Of a stretch of DNA of 64,000 nucleotides, positions 20,019 through 29,387 are shown piece by piece. Numbering within the stretch: position 1 is the first letter of the stretch; each line of letters begins with the position of its first letter. This stretch comes from Verrucomicrobiota bacterium. GTDB lineage: Bacteria; Verrucomicrobiota; Verrucomicrobiia; Limisphaerales; UBA1319. Made by a program: the position numbers and the translations under genes. The notes under the pieces were generated by a model that did not search any database, had not been told where the DNA came from, and saw nothing but the letters and a program-made list of their open reading frames with translations. The DNA is taken from the NCBI GenBank assembly GCA_022709905.1, contig JAKLHY010000010.1, positions 62,001 through 126,000 of the forward strand. Reading direction: 5' to 3'.

Positions 20019-21580
20019 GGTTGCGTTGTAGCGCCAGTCTTGCGTTTGTCCAGCCAGCCCCAGAGCGTCCACTCGGCCTTGCCGCCGGGCGGAAAGAAAA
20101 AGCTCGCCAAGTAACCCACCACAAGCACGATCACGTGAGCGGCGACGCCGATCATTACGCTGGCCCAAGGAAAATTGTAATCGCCCAGATCGACCATCTT
20201 GTTTTTGCCGCTGGTCAGTGTGGCCCACGCCGTGAAAATCAAGCTGGCGATGATGCCGATCCACAGGCCCTGCTTGTTTGAGCGGCGGCTCAGAAACGCG
20301 AGGATGAACATGCCGGCCAGCCCGCCGGAGATGATCGAGGACACGGCGTAGTATAGGGAGAGGACCCGCTCGCTCTTCCAGGCGATCAGGGCCGCGATTC
20401 CCACTGCCGCTAAACCGCAGACGCCCACAATCACTTTACCCATGAATAAACGCCGCGCGTCGGAAGCGTTCGGGCGGAGCTTGCGATAGTAGTCCTCTAC
20501 GCCCACCGCGGAGAGGCAGTTGAGATCGGAGGACAGGGTGGACATGCCCGCCGCAAACACCGCGGCCATAAACAGGCCCGACAGGCCGACCGGAATCTTG
20601 GTCACAAGAAAGTGCGGAAATACTTTGTCGGAGATCACCTTGCCGGTTTTGTCCAGCATGTCCGGCGGAAACGTTGTGCCAGAAAGCTGGTAATAGCACC
20701 ATAGCAGCGTGCCGATGAGCATGAAAAGCGTCCAGATGGGCACACACATCAACGCACCCAGCGCCACGCCTTTCAGCGCTTCATGGTCGGACTTCGCCAC
20801 CAGGTAACGCTGCACGACGGTCTGGTCGGCGCAATACTTCTGCAAAAACCAGAAGAAACCATAGAGGGTCATGACCCATAGGCTGGTTTTATCGGCGAAA
20901 TCGAGCTTCGGTGTGCCGAGGCTGAATTTGCCTTTGGCACTCGCGAGTTCGAACGCCGCGCCAACGCCGCCGGGCATGATGAAGACGAGGATGCCTAGAA
21001 TGACCAGGACGCCCAGGCACATAATCAAACCCTGGATCACGTCTGTCCAGATCACGGCCTCCAGCCCCCCGAACACGGTGTAAAGCACCGTGACCACCCC
21101 GGTAATCAGCAACACCCCGTAAATGTTCCAGCCGGTCATGCTGCTGGCGGTGAGCGAGAGCAAATACAGCACGAAACCCATTTTCGAGAAGTGTCCGGCA
21201 CTGAAAGCAAGCCCGCTGTAAGCCCGCGCGCCGTAGCCGAATCGCTGTCCGAAGTATTCGTAGGCGCTCAAGCCGACCGCGTGCCGGAAAAAGGGCACGA
21301 GGACCGTGCCGACCAGCAGCAGCACGATGAGGATCATGAACATCGGATACAACTCGCTCCAAGTTCCTGCATAAGCCGAACCCGGGTACGCGATGAAGGT
21401 GATGCTGCTGATGAGGGTGGCAAACATCGAAACCCCCATCGCCCAGTGCGGAATGGAACGTCGTGCCGCGAAGTAGGCATCCGTGGAATTCTGGCGGCGC
21501 GAAAAGCGAAGGCCGATCCAGGCCACCAAGACGAAATATAGAAAGACAATAACAAAATCCAGCCAGCGTAACTGTTCCAT
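20015..21580 (-). CDS. Sodium:solute symporter (SSS family)
   Basis: The 521-residue inner-membrane protein shows the SSS pattern of about 13 hydrophobic segments, with early motifs YFAARRSIPHWAMGVSMFATLIS and a later FMAAVFAAGMSTLSSDLN segment typical of the sodium site region. The ATG was preferred over a TTG four codons upstream. It lies second in the operon, between the YhcH gene and the Fe-ADH gene, and probably imports the operon's substrate with sodium. SSS members carry sialic acids, sugars and organic acids, so the substrate is open. Confidence 0.9.
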   Translation of the reverse strand: MEQLRWLDFVIVFLYFVLVAWIGLRFSRRQNSTDAYFAARRSIPHWAMGVSMFATLISSITFIAYPGSAYAGTWSELYPMFMILIVLLLVGTVLVPFFRHAVGLSAYEYFGQRFGYGARAYSGLAFSAGHFSKMGFVLYLLSLTASSMTGWNIYGVLLITGVVTVLYTVFGGLEAVIWTDVIQGLIMCLGVLVILGILVFIMPGGVGAAFELASAKGKFSLGTPKLDFADKTSLWVMTLYGFFWFLQKYCADQTVVQRYLVAKSDHEALKGVALGALMCVPIWTLFMLIGTLLWCYYQLSGTTFPPDMLDKTGKVISDKVFPHFLVTKIPVGLSGLFMAAVFAAGMSTLSSDLNCLSAVGVEDYYRKLRPNASDARRLFMGKVIVGVCGLAAVGIAALIAWKSERVLSLYYAVSSIISGGLAGMFILAFLSRRSNKQGLWIGIIASLIFTAWATLTSGKNKMVDLGDYNFPWASVMIGVAAHVIVLVVGYLASFFFPPGGKAEWTLWGWLDKRKTGATTQP

Positions 21581-21597
21581 GATAGCACCCAATTTCT

Positions 21598-22170
21598 TTA
21601 TACAGGCATCCCTGATCGAGGGGCCGCAACCGTGGAATGGTCATTTCCACTGGAATCGTGCACATGGGCGTCCATGACCTTCACCACGATTTTGCGCACC
21701 ACAATCTCCCCTTCGCCATTGAGGGTTATGCAGGGGGCATGAGCGTCCTGGGGCAACAGGACCGCCACCTCCCCGGCCTGCAACCGCAAGCGGGAATGGA
21801 CTTGATCCGTCATCGGGAAATAGGCGTTCCCGGTTTTGTCGCGTGTCAGCTCCCATGGCAACGTGCGAACATCACAGACTTCAATACACTCATGGCCACT
21901 CCAAATAAACTGCAAATCGGCGTGACGAGCATGCGCCTCAAAACGCCCCTCATCCCGACGCCGCGTCTTGTAACATTGAATGAGGAGGTAAAGCGCATCG
22001 CCATTCACAGTAATCCGCCGAGTCTCTCCCGGAGGCAAGGATTTTACCTGACGCACGACCTCCGGCTGGCGACCTGCCAGACAGTCCTGCAGCAACATCA
22101 ATCCTCGTAGGAGCCGGCTACCCGGATGCACGAGAGCCGCCAAATCCTCGATTCTGCCTAACATTGGCAT
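21598..22170 (-). CDS. YhcH/YjgK/YiaL family protein (beta-galactosidase beta-subunit-like)
   Basis: The 190-residue product contains the cupin-like family motifs FEAHARHADLQFIWSG (binding His residues), YFPMTDQ and VAVLLPQDAHAP. Relatives accompany sialic acid and sugar-acid catabolism (YhcH, TabA) and are thought to be anomerases or hydrolases acting on small sugars. It opens the operon, with the symporter starting 17 bases after its stop. A second ATG lies two codons in. The leader contains AACCAAGA rather than a clear Shine-Dalgarno. Confidence 0.82.
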   Translation of the reverse strand: MPMLGRIEDLAALVHPGSRLLRGLMLLQDCLAGRQPEVVRQVKSLPPGETRRITVNGDALYLLIQCYKTRRRDEGRFEAHARHADLQFIWSGHECIEVCDVRTLPWELTRDKTGNAYFPMTDQVHSRLRLQAGEVAVLLPQDAHAPCITLNGEGEIVVRKIVVKVMDAHVHDSSGNDHSTVAAPRSGMPV

Positions 22171-22233
22171 GTCTTGGTTCTTTCCCAGCGTCGGTTTACA
22201 CTCACGGGCTTGTTGGGTCTCTCCACTTCAAGG

Positions 22234-23007
22234 TCAGGGGGAGGTCCCGATTTGCATCGGATTGAACAGCTTGAAGGAACAACCCTTCGGCGTGAGCTTT
22301 ACGGACTCGGAATGACCGTCAAGAAACGACAAGGCCGTGCTGCCCGCGTGGCGTTTGTCGTCGGCCTTGATCATGCGGGGATTCGGATTGGGTTTTGCCT
22401 GATAGTCAAACGTTGGGTCAGTCGGTTCCCAGATGTTCCATCCCCCGAAGTCCATGGGACCCAAAGGCCCATCACTGTTGATTTCCGCGAAGTAGGCCAC
22501 CTGGCTGGGGCTTGCTGGCAGGCTGCTGAGCTTCTGGTAGGCAATGGGTGCATACACCTTTTGGGCAGCATACTTGCCGAAATCAATTGAATTGATGGTG
22601 TAGTGCAGAGTGAAAGGCACCTTGGTAGTCTTCGAGGTCCGGAAGGAAGGACAGCGGTATACGCCGATCCGCGAGAAGTTCGTATGCATAAAAATGGCAT
22701 CTGTCGCCCGGCTGCCTTCAATCCGAACCGGGCTGACATACGGGGCGAGCATGGAGGCAAAAAAATAGCCTTGGCCGAAGGTATCCCCCGGCACGCAATC
22801 GCCGTTGTCGTCCGCATACATTTGTGTCGCAATCCCTAACTGACGCATATTGCAGAAGCACTGGGTGGTCTTGGCCTTGGCCTTGGCCCGGCCTAACGCC
22901 GGGAGCAGCATCGAGGCAAGAATGGCGATAATGGCAATCACCACGAGCAGTTCGATCAAGGTAAAACCACAGCGACCTCGCATACGGCTGAGGATATTCA
23001 GTTGCAT
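22234..23007 (-). CDS. Prepilin-type N-terminal cleavage/methylation protein (type II pseudopilin-like)
   Basis: The 257-residue product has the prepilin peptidase motif [20 protein letters not shown] close to the N-terminus, followed by the usual [12 protein letters not shown] helix, a variable beta region and the Verrucomicrobia/Planctomycetes-style C-terminal H-x-DG segment ([15 protein letters not shown]). These proteins occur in many copies per genome and are thought to form type II-like secretion or surface fibres. It lies 63 bases before the YhcH gene in the same direction, so it could head the operon's transcript. Confidence 0.9.
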   Translation of the reverse strand: MQLNILSRMRGRCGFTLIELLVVIAIIAILASMLLPALGRAKAKAKTTQCFCNMRQLGIATQMYADDNGDCVPGDTFGQGYFFASMLAPYVSPVRIEGSRATDAIFMHTNFSRIGVYRCPSFRTSKTTKVPFTLHYTINSIDFGKYAAQKVYAPIAYQKLSSLPASPSQVAYFAEINSDGPLGPMDFGGWNIWEPTDPTFDYQAKPNPNPRMIKADDKRHAGSTALSFLDGHSESVKLTPKGCSFKLFNPMQIGTSP

Positions 23008-23045
23008 AGTTTTCGTATAAGAAAAAACACTCCGTCGAGTCCCAG

Positions 23046-23072
23046 GGCCGGGACATCCGAGATGTCCCGGCC
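23046..23072 (-). terminator. Perfect 11-bp inverted repeat between two minus-strand genes
   Basis: GGCCGGGACAT pairs with ATGTCCCGGCC around a five-base loop. It lies after the stop of the 1039-residue secreted protein and before the prepilin-like gene. No T-run follows, so it could be a rho-independent-like stop, an RNA stability element or a protein site. Confidence 0.5.
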
Positions 23073-23108
23073 GCGGTTTGACATCTAATCCATAGACTTA
23101 CCCCCCCC

Positions 23109-26100
23109 TCATTGCGGCCATTTAAGGCGATAGAAGAGGTTGCCGGCGCCGATGGCATTCGTCGCGGGATTGGCGGAGCCCGAGGGGGCATTCACCCAGC
23201 CATTGGGATCGGTTAGATTCGCGTTCTGTTGCAGCACGAAGCCAGTGCCGGTCCAGTAAAGGACGATCTGCCCCGGTGCTGTGGGTCCAAGCAGAAGCGT
23301 GGGACTCGCCGGGGTTGCGGGAGGAACAGTGCCCGACCAATCCACCACGTAGTTTGCGGTATAGGTCCCCGCCGATTGGTTCCGAAACAGGTCGGTGGCC
23401 GCGGCTCCGCTCTTGATCTGGCCAACGTTCAACTTGAGCTTGCTCGTGGGCGTGTTGGGGTCGTTGGCGCCGGCGTTTACGCCCGCGTCAGCGCCGAGCT
23501 CGAGGACGACGCTTTCCGTGGTGATGGCCCCCCAAGTATCGTTGGCCTGTGGAGTCGAGGCCCGCAGGTTGCCCGTCACGGTAATCCAATGGTTGGAGTT
23601 GTTGTGAGCGCCATCGGCGGCATTGTAGTTGGGGGGAGCCAAAGCCCTGAGGGTGATATTCCCCACATTGCGAAAACCGCCGGTGCGGGCGCTATCCGAA
23701 CGGATGGTGTTCACGGCGATCGTCTTTCCGATCACGGTTACATCGTTTCCTCCATCGCCGCCGCTGTCTCGATCGCTGTTATCAATGCCGCTGGCGACCT
23801 GGACTTTTCCGGTGGCCAGAATGTTGAGCGGGCGGCCCCAATTGTTCGCATTTCGGGTTTGGACATTGATGTCATACAATGAAACATCGACGACATTGCT
23901 AATGGTCAAAATGCGCGGCGTATCGTTATCGAAGCAGTCAGGGAAGACGACACTGTCAACACGATTGCCCAGGCCAAGAATCCGACCTTGTCCCACGAGG
24001 CTGTTTGTTCCGTTGAGATCCAGGATCAAGTTCTTCTGGCCGACGCCTGAATTGCGGGCATGAATGGCCGTGACGAACGCGTTGTTGGTGTTAGCCATGC
24101 TGAGATTGCCCTCGATGTTAAACCGGATATGGAGCGCTTCCGGGGCCGTGCCGTTTTGTTCTGAATCCTGTCCGGTAGCTTTGCTCGTATAGATTTGCCC
24201 ATTCCCGCTCAAGGCAAGTCCTCGCGGGACGGTGTAGGTAGCCGGATCGTCAGCCGTGCCACTTCCCGTTAGGATCACGCCATCGATAGCGTGGGGATTC
24301 TCCACGCCATCCCAATATTCACGGCTTACGACTTCTACCGGACCGGCCAGTTCACCCGACTGCACCACCACGCTGAGGGTATTGGTTGTGGCCGGGAAGG
24401 AACCGCTATCGGCCGTAATGGCCCAAAAGTTCGTGCCGACGTTGGCGGCAGCCGGAATGCCTGAGAGCACTCCATCTGGGGCAATCGTCAACCAATCCGG
24501 GCCAGGACCGCTCCGGCCAGCCTTCGCAAACGTGATCGGGAGATTCTGGGGATCGACCGCGGTGCCGGCCAAGGTCGCTGAAGTGTATTCCAAGCCGACA
24601 CGCGCATTGGCCATGATCACGGGACTGGAGGCGAACTTCGGGCTGCCGTTCACCCAGATTCGCAACGTGGCGTCGTTCGTGGACGTGCCGTCCCTCACCA
24701 TTACGGCCCACACGTTTTCCAGGACGTTGGTCCGGTCCGGGGTGCCCGAAAGGGCGCCATCGGCGGCTATGTTTAGCCAAGCCGGGCCACTGACTTTGGC
24801 ATAGCTCAGCACTTGGGAATCGCAGTAGATAATGTTGGTTGCCAGCGTGCCACTGTAAGAGACGTCCTGCGCGGCATCAGGATAAAAGAAATCGTCGTTA
24901 CCGTCATTCCAACGCGGGCCGGCGGCCACGAAGATCCTCAGTAATGCGGTGTCGAACCGGGTTCCGTCTGTGACCGAGATCTGGAACAAATTGGCGCACG
25001 AATCAGCCAGAGTTGGTGTCCCGGACACGGTGCCATCGGGGGCGATGGTCAGCCAAGCTGGTCCGGAGAACTTGCCGAAGGTGAGCGGATCGCCGTTCGG
25101 ATCGGTCGCGGTGTTGATCAGCGTCTGGGAATAGGCCGCGCCGCTCCCAGCGTCAGCCAGAACCACCGGGTCGGAGTTAAAGGAAGGTCCGCTGCCGGGA
25201 GGTGAAGTGAAGGGACCGGCCCACTTGATGACGTTTGCGGCCATTTCGCTGCTGTTGGAAACGTTGACGAAGAGATCAGCGGCGGAAGCGCCCCCGCGCA
25301 ACTCACCCACTTCGAGAGTTTTCGTGGCGTCAGGAGGAACATCGATAACACCATAAACCAACTGTTGCACCACCCCTTGGAGGGTGACGTTACCGTACAA
25401 TGTGCGGGAATCCGTCGCCATGGTCCGGATCGCACCACGGACGGTCAGTCGGTTTGAAGAAGTGTTGTTGATGTTGTCATTCGGATCGTAATTGCCTGCG
25501 GACGACAAGGCATGCAGAAACACGTTACCGCTATAGGGAGCGCGCCCCGAGGGATCGTTGCGGAAGCCGCGTGCATCCACGTGGTTTACGTCAAGGGTAT
25601 GGGCCTTGATGGTGATGTCCCCGCAGCCATCACCGCCCGTGTCCCGGTCGCTATTGTCTACCGTGCCTGTAATCACGACGGCGCCGCTGGCTGTGATGGA
25701 TATGGGACGGAAATCAGCCGGGCCGGTGTTTGCGTTTTCCACGTGCATGTCGATGTTCGCGAGGCTGACATTCTTGACGTTTTGAATCGTCAGGGCCCGC
25801 AGGGTTGAGTCTCGGGTGGTGATGGGGCCGATATTGCCCGCGCCTGTGATGCTGTTCACCCCGCTCAGATCGAGGGTAAAAAAGCGCAAGCCGGAGCGAA
25901 TAGCATAGCGCTCGGTGTTCAGCACCGCGCCCGCATCCATCTGCAGATCGCCGCCTTGGATGACGAATTTGATACTAGAGTCGCCTGCACCATGGAGGAC
26001 AACCTTGCCGGTGGAAGTGACCCGCATCCCATTGGGGATGGTGTAAGTATACGGATCGGCATCAGTGCCAGAGCCCGAGATCGTGACGCCATCTGTGGCG

Positions 26101-26228
26101 TGAGGATTGTTGATCCCGTCCCACGTTTCCGCGGAACTGACGGTGACCAGCGCGGCGCTGGCGCTCGAGGCGAGGCCCAGCGCAAGCAAGGCGCCGAGAA
26201 TAGCAGTGAAGGATCTTTGCTGTTTCAT
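23109..26228 (-). CDS. Large secreted beta-helix/Ig-like repeat protein with FYRL C-terminus
   Basis: The start at MKQQRSFTAILGALLALG gives a signal peptide cut near SASAA and a 1039-residue protein. Its ends are homologous: an N-terminal unit beginning ETWDGINNPHATDGVTISG and a C-terminal unit beginning EYWDGVENPHAIDGVILTG, each followed by beta-helix-like turns (NVSLANIDMHVENAN and DVSLYDINVQTRNAN). Between them lie three He_PIG/cadherin-like repeats with WLTIAPDGTVSGTP-type turns. It closes with a phylum-typical tail (VLQQNANL, GNLFYRLKWP), which may serve surface attachment. The function is unknown, possibly glycan adhesion. It is divergent from an AraC regulator. Confidence 0.8.
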   Translation of the reverse strand: MKQQRSFTAILGALLALGLASSASAALVTVSSAETWDGINNPHATDGVTISGSGTDADPYTYTIPNGMRVTSTGKVVLHGAGDSSIKFVIQGGDLQMDAGAVLNTERYAIRSGLRFFTLDLSGVNSITGAGNIGPITTRDSTLRALTIQNVKNVSLANIDMHVENANTGPADFRPISITASGAVVITGTVDNSDRDTGGDGCGDITIKAHTLDVNHVDARGFRNDPSGRAPYSGNVFLHALSSAGNYDPNDNINNTSSNRLTVRGAIRTMATDSRTLYGNVTLQGVVQQLVYGVIDVPPDATKTLEVGELRGGASAADLFVNVSNSSEMAANVIKWAGPFTSPPGSGPSFNSDPVVLADAGSGAAYSQTLINTATDPNGDPLTFGKFSGPAWLTIAPDGTVSGTPTLADSCANLFQISVTDGTRFDTALLRIFVAAGPRWNDGNDDFFYPDAAQDVSYSGTLATNIIYCDSQVLSYAKVSGPAWLNIAADGALSGTPDRTNVLENVWAVMVRDGTSTNDATLRIWVNGSPKFASSPVIMANARVGLEYTSATLAGTAVDPQNLPITFAKAGRSGPGPDWLTIAPDGVLSGIPAAANVGTNFWAITADSGSFPATTNTLSVVVQSGELAGPVEVVSREYWDGVENPHAIDGVILTGSGTADDPATYTVPRGLALSGNGQIYTSKATGQDSEQNGTAPEALHIRFNIEGNLSMANTNNAFVTAIHARNSGVGQKNLILDLNGTNSLVGQGRILGLGNRVDSVVFPDCFDNDTPRILTISNVVDVSLYDINVQTRNANNWGRPLNILATGKVQVASGIDNSDRDSGGDGGNDVTVIGKTIAVNTIRSDSARTGGFRNVGNITLRALAPPNYNAADGAHNNSNHWITVTGNLRASTPQANDTWGAITTESVVLELGADAGVNAGANDPNTPTSKLKLNVGQIKSGAAATDLFRNQSAGTYTANYVVDWSGTVPPATPASPTLLLGPTAPGQIVLYWTGTGFVLQQNANLTDPNGWVNAPSGSANPATNAIGAGNLFYRLKWPQ

Positions 26229-26354
26229 TGTTGTGCTCTTGGTTTTTCTGGTTCCACGGGACTCAGTGTTGAGCGTAATCTGCCTGATTGCGCTGTAACT
26301 CCGACATGGCAAGAACTTCAAAAAACATGCGAAAAAGAGCAGAGCCCATTCATG

Positions 26355-26368
26355 GCTCGGGCCCGAGC
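26355..26368. promoter_or_regulatory. 14-bp perfect palindrome in divergent promoter region
   Basis: GCTCGGGCCCGAGC lies between the secreted-protein gene (minus) and the AraC-type regulator (plus), 24 bases before the regulator start. A dimeric regulator, perhaps the AraC protein itself, could bind here; the evidence is position and symmetry only. Confidence 0.35.
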
Positions 26369-26391
26369 GAAGCAGGGAATGCTGGGAATAC

Positions 26392-27294
26392 TTGCCCTCA
26401 AACATAATCTCCTTTACGGTCACCTCGAATCACAGCTCGATGAATGGTAGAGGCAACCGATGGGAATTGCAGGCGGTCGTTCCATCCGCGAAAGGGCGGA
26501 ATTTGCTCTGGCACGCCTTTTCCCTCGACACGGCTTACTTGGAAGACGCTGATCACCACGAGCCCTTCGAAAAACCGGGCGCACATCTATTCTGGATTTT
26601 ATCGGGACATGGCACCCTGGAGACGGATGGCCACAAATACCTGCTGCAACCCGGGAATGGCGTTTGGCTAGTGGACATGACCAAGACGCGGACCTACGCG
26701 CCCGCAGCCGGGCAACGGTTGGTCAAGCGCGGCGTCCGTTTTGGAGGGCCGGCCCTGGAGAACTGGCACAAAGAACTCGGAGGAAGCCTGCAGTCGCAGT
26801 TTGACCTAAAGGACGCCCAGCCGATGCACCAGGCCTTCCGCGACATCTGGCGCATCTGCCGGCGCAAAGGGCCGGGTTGGGAATGGCAAGTGCACCGCTT
26901 CCTCACCGAAATGCTCGGCATCCTGCTGAACTCGCGGGACGCGCTCTCCCCCAATCCGTCCGACCTTCCCACGGCAGTGCTGCGCGTGCTCAATGCGATC
27001 GATTCCAAACCCCACTACGATTGGCGGGTGAAAGAGTTGGCTAGTGTCGCGGGAGTAAGTTATTCCGGGCTACGCACGTTGTTCTGCGAAGTCATGCGCG
27101 AAAACCTGCATGTCTACATTCAACGGCGACGACTCGAGCATGCACAACTTTTGCTCTCAGATCCGGGCTTGTCCATCAAGCAGGTCGCCGAGCAAATGGA
27201 CTTCTCCAGCGAGTTTTACTTCAGCCATTTCTTCAAGAAACTGAAAGGTGCAAGCCCCCGCGCGTACCGGGAGCAGCTGCGGGGCAAACGATAA
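26392..27294 (+). CDS. AraC family transcriptional regulator with N-terminal cupin
   Basis: The 300-residue protein has an N-terminal sugar-sensing cupin-like half (HLFWILSGHGTLETDGH, LLQPGNGVWLV) and a C-terminal pair of helix-turn-helix motifs (about 200-295: ELASVAGVSYSGLRTLF and IKQVAEQMDFSSEFYFSHFFKK), the AraC/XylS signature ending in ASPRAYR. Such regulators usually activate nearby sugar-use genes. Candidates are the divergent secreted protein and the operon beyond it, or the oxidoreductase downstream. A shorter start at MNGRGNRW (26440) is possible. Confidence 0.92.
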   Translation: MPSNIISFTVTSNHSSMNGRGNRWELQAVVPSAKGRNLLWHAFSLDTAYLEDADHHEPFEKPGAHLFWILSGHGTLETDGHKYLLQPGNGVWLVDMTKTRTYAPAAGQRLVKRGVRFGGPALENWHKELGGSLQSQFDLKDAQPMHQAFRDIWRICRRKGPGWEWQVHRFLTEMLGILLNSRDALSPNPSDLPTAVLRVLNAIDSKPHYDWRVKELASVAGVSYSGLRTLFCEVMRENLHVYIQRRRLEHAQLLLSDPGLSIKQVAEQMDFSSEFYFSHFFKKLKGASPRAYREQLRGKR

Positions 27295-27599
27295 CCTATC
27301 GTAATACGAGGCCATGGCTTATGGCTTTGCGCCTGATGAGAAAGAGCCGTGGTTTCCAATTGGTCGAGGTTGTGCCATCACGAGTCGGCAAGGTCTTGCG
27401 AGTTGGAGAAAGAAGCTTCAACGGCCATGGGGAATTGGCGGCGTAGCCAAGGCAGGTCAGCCACAGGAGGAGAACCCATGCGCAGGCTTGGGCGATCTGG
27501 ATCAGCGAGTTCGGCCAAGGCAGCGCCGCTCGGTTTGCGGTTCTAAGGGAACCTCTTTCACGCTGGACGCGAGGGCCTGGCGAACTGTACCTTTGAGCC
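27295..27599. other. Intergenic between AraC regulator and oxidoreductase
   Basis: No supported gene. On the minus strand a frame has a leader-like stretch (IAQACAWVLLLWLTCLGYA) without a fitting start codon, perhaps the relic of a secreted protein. A terminator for the regulator and a promoter for the next gene should lie here, but neither is obvious. Confidence 0.4.
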
Positions 27600-28643
27600 A
27601 TGAAACGGCGCGAATTCTTAACGGCCACTGCCGCTGCCGCCACGACCCTCGCCATCGCACCCCCTATCCGGGCCGCCAACCCAACCCGCCGCCTGCGGGC
27701 GGGCTTCCTGGGCGGCGCGCATTCGCACGCGTCCGCCAAGTGGCGGTTGGTGCGCGAATCGCCGGACTACACACTCATCGGCCTGGCCGAGGAGTCGGCC
27801 ACGGTCCGCGCCGAATACGCGACGCAAGGGGCAAAGTTCCTCCCGCCTGACGAACTCCTCACGGCGTGTGAAGTTGTCTTCGTCGAATCGGCGGTGGCGG
27901 ACCACGCCCGGCACGCGCTGATGGCGCTGCGCGCCGGGAAACATGTTCACGTGGAGAAGCCGCCGGCGGACAACCTTCGCGATGTCGAGGAAATGGCGCG
28001 GCTGGCGCGTGAGAAGCAGCTCGTCCTGCAAGTAGGTTACATGTGGCGCTACCATCCGGGTTTCGCTGCTATTTTCGAGCTGGTTCGCCAGGGCTGGTTG
28101 GGCCAGGTCTACCTCGTGCGCGGCATGATCGGAAACCAGCTTGGCAGCGAGCGCCGGCCCGAATGGGCGGCCTTCGCCGGCGGGGGGCTCTTTGAATTGG
28201 GCTCCCATCTGGTGGACGCTCTCGTCCGGTTGCTGGGCGAGCCGCGGGCAGCAACACCTTTCCTGCGCAAGCACGGTGACTTCGCTGACGACCTCAAGGA
28301 CAACAATGTTGTCGTGTTCGAGTTCCCGAAGGCCACCGGTCTCATCCTCAATGCGACGCTACAACCCAACGCCGGACCGCAGCGGGTGTTCGAGGTGTTC
28401 GGAACCAACGGCCGCGCCACGCTGCGCCCGATCGAGCCGCCAGCGCTGGAAATCGAGCTGGCCCAGGCGGCCGGGCCCTATCCGGCTGGACTCAACCGTG
28501 TGCCCATGCCGACTTATGACCGTTACGTGGCGGACCTGGCCGAGCTGGCGGCAGTGGTGCGCGGCGACCGCCGACTTTCCGTCACTCCGGATGAGGAACT
28601 CCGTGTCCAACGTTGGTTGTTGCGCGCGTCGGGGATGGGTTGA
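27600..28643 (+). CDS. Gfo/Idh/MocA family oxidoreductase with Tat leader
   Basis: The 347-residue protein starts MKRREFLTATAAAATTLAIA, a twin-arginine export signal. The Rossmann domain follows (RAGFLGGAHSHAS; the usual GxGxxG is altered here), then HVHVEKPPADN with the conserved EKP lysine, and a C-terminal alpha/beta domain with GGGLFELGSHLVDALVR, whose His is the usual catalytic position. The family oxidises or reduces sugars with NAD(P). Exported members are frequent in this phylum and carry their cofactor through Tat. The gene ends where a decayed GH106 gene from the other strand begins. Confidence 0.88.
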   Translation: MKRREFLTATAAAATTLAIAPPIRAANPTRRLRAGFLGGAHSHASAKWRLVRESPDYTLIGLAEESATVRAEYATQGAKFLPPDELLTACEVVFVESAVADHARHALMALRAGKHVHVEKPPADNLRDVEEMARLAREKQLVLQVGYMWRYHPGFAAIFELVRQGWLGQVYLVRGMIGNQLGSERRPEWAAFAGGGLFELGSHLVDALVRLLGEPRAATPFLRKHGDFADDLKDNNVVVFEFPKATGLILNATLQPNAGPQRVFEVFGTNGRATLRPIEPPALEIELAQAAGPYPAGLNRVPMPTYDRYVADLAELAAVVRGDRRLSVTPDEELRVQRWLLRASGMG

Positions 28644-28689
28644 ATCGACGTCTGCCCACCGCGGCGAGGCAGCGGCAAGATGGCCTGCA

Positions 28690-29165
28690 CCATTCCAACT
28701 GCCAACTGGCCAGGCGCAGCCCGAACCGCTCGGCCGTGGCGCAAGTGAACTCCATCATGTCGAGCCATTCGTCAGCGAGATACTTGACCTGACGATGGCC
28801 GAGACGCTCCAGATTGGCGCTGCCATCCCGTCGAGGGGCGGTCCGCCCCAACCATGGAAGGTGACGACGCGCGGTTCCGCACCGGCGATGCCGGCGGAGG
28901 CCATTTCTTCCAATGCACGCGCAATGTCCTGGCGCCACACGACGCTGTTCCACCAGAACCAGTAGATCCAAGGATCAGCCTCGCGCGGGGGCTGGGCAAA
29001 TCCCTGACGCAGCGACGCCATGTCGTTCGCCCGATACGAGAAGATGTTCGGCAACGGCGCAGAGGAGCCTGACCACGGAATCGCCCAGAGCGCCGCAAGC
29101 GCGAGCAATTCAAAAACCGTGATTCGTCTTTTCGCCGGTGATTTCCTGCGCGACAGACGCGGCAT
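28690..29165 (-). pseudogene. N-terminal remnant of a GH106 (alpha-L-rhamnosidase-like) gene
   Basis: The frame starts with a leader (RRITVFELLALAALWAIPWSGSSA) and continues FAQPPREADPWIYWFWWNS and ALEEMASAGIAGAEPRVV, the typical start of GH106-type enzymes, where a Trp-rich strand is followed by the EEM helix. Near 28800-28850 the reading shifts to another frame, which continues QVKYLADEWLDMMEFTCATAERFGLRLA, the next conserved helices. It is lost at about 28690 against the oxidoreductase gene. Family enzymes have about 900 residues or more; about 150 remain, so this is inactive. Confidence 0.7.
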
Positions 29166-29177
29166 TGCCGGACAGCA

Positions 29178-29291
29178 GCAGCGATTCGAGCCGACTTCGG
29201 TGATCTGCGTTTGGCTGCGGTCCGCCGGCATGGTGACCGCGCTTGATCCCGCTACATCCAGTTGCTGGGCGTTTTGATAGTGACGGCACAC
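29178..29291 (-). pseudogene. Duplicate start of the bicupin gene, fused to the GH106 remnant
   Basis: About 38 codons (HYQNAQQLDVAGSSAVT, DRSQTQITEVGSN) match the first 38 residues of the intact bicupin at 31375 (YYQNGQKLDVAGLNVVT, DRSETQLTEVGWN). After this the similarity ends and the upstream DNA of the GH106 gene follows in the same frame. The result is an open chimera without a plausible function, which points to an unequal recombination. Confidence 0.7.
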
Positions 29292-29387
29292 TGTGGGAGT
29301 ATTCTTCCTGTCTTGGACGATTGCTGGACTTTCAGCTGGCAGTGCTGATCTCTTTGGAATCGTTTGCCATCGTTTGCCTCAATTCGA

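Noticed and set aside
27296..27739. Minus-strand frame of 147 codons with a hydrophobic leader-like stretch
   Set aside because: It begins inside the oxidoreductase gene in antisense, its hydrophobic part is not at the N-terminus and no family is visible; at most a relic.
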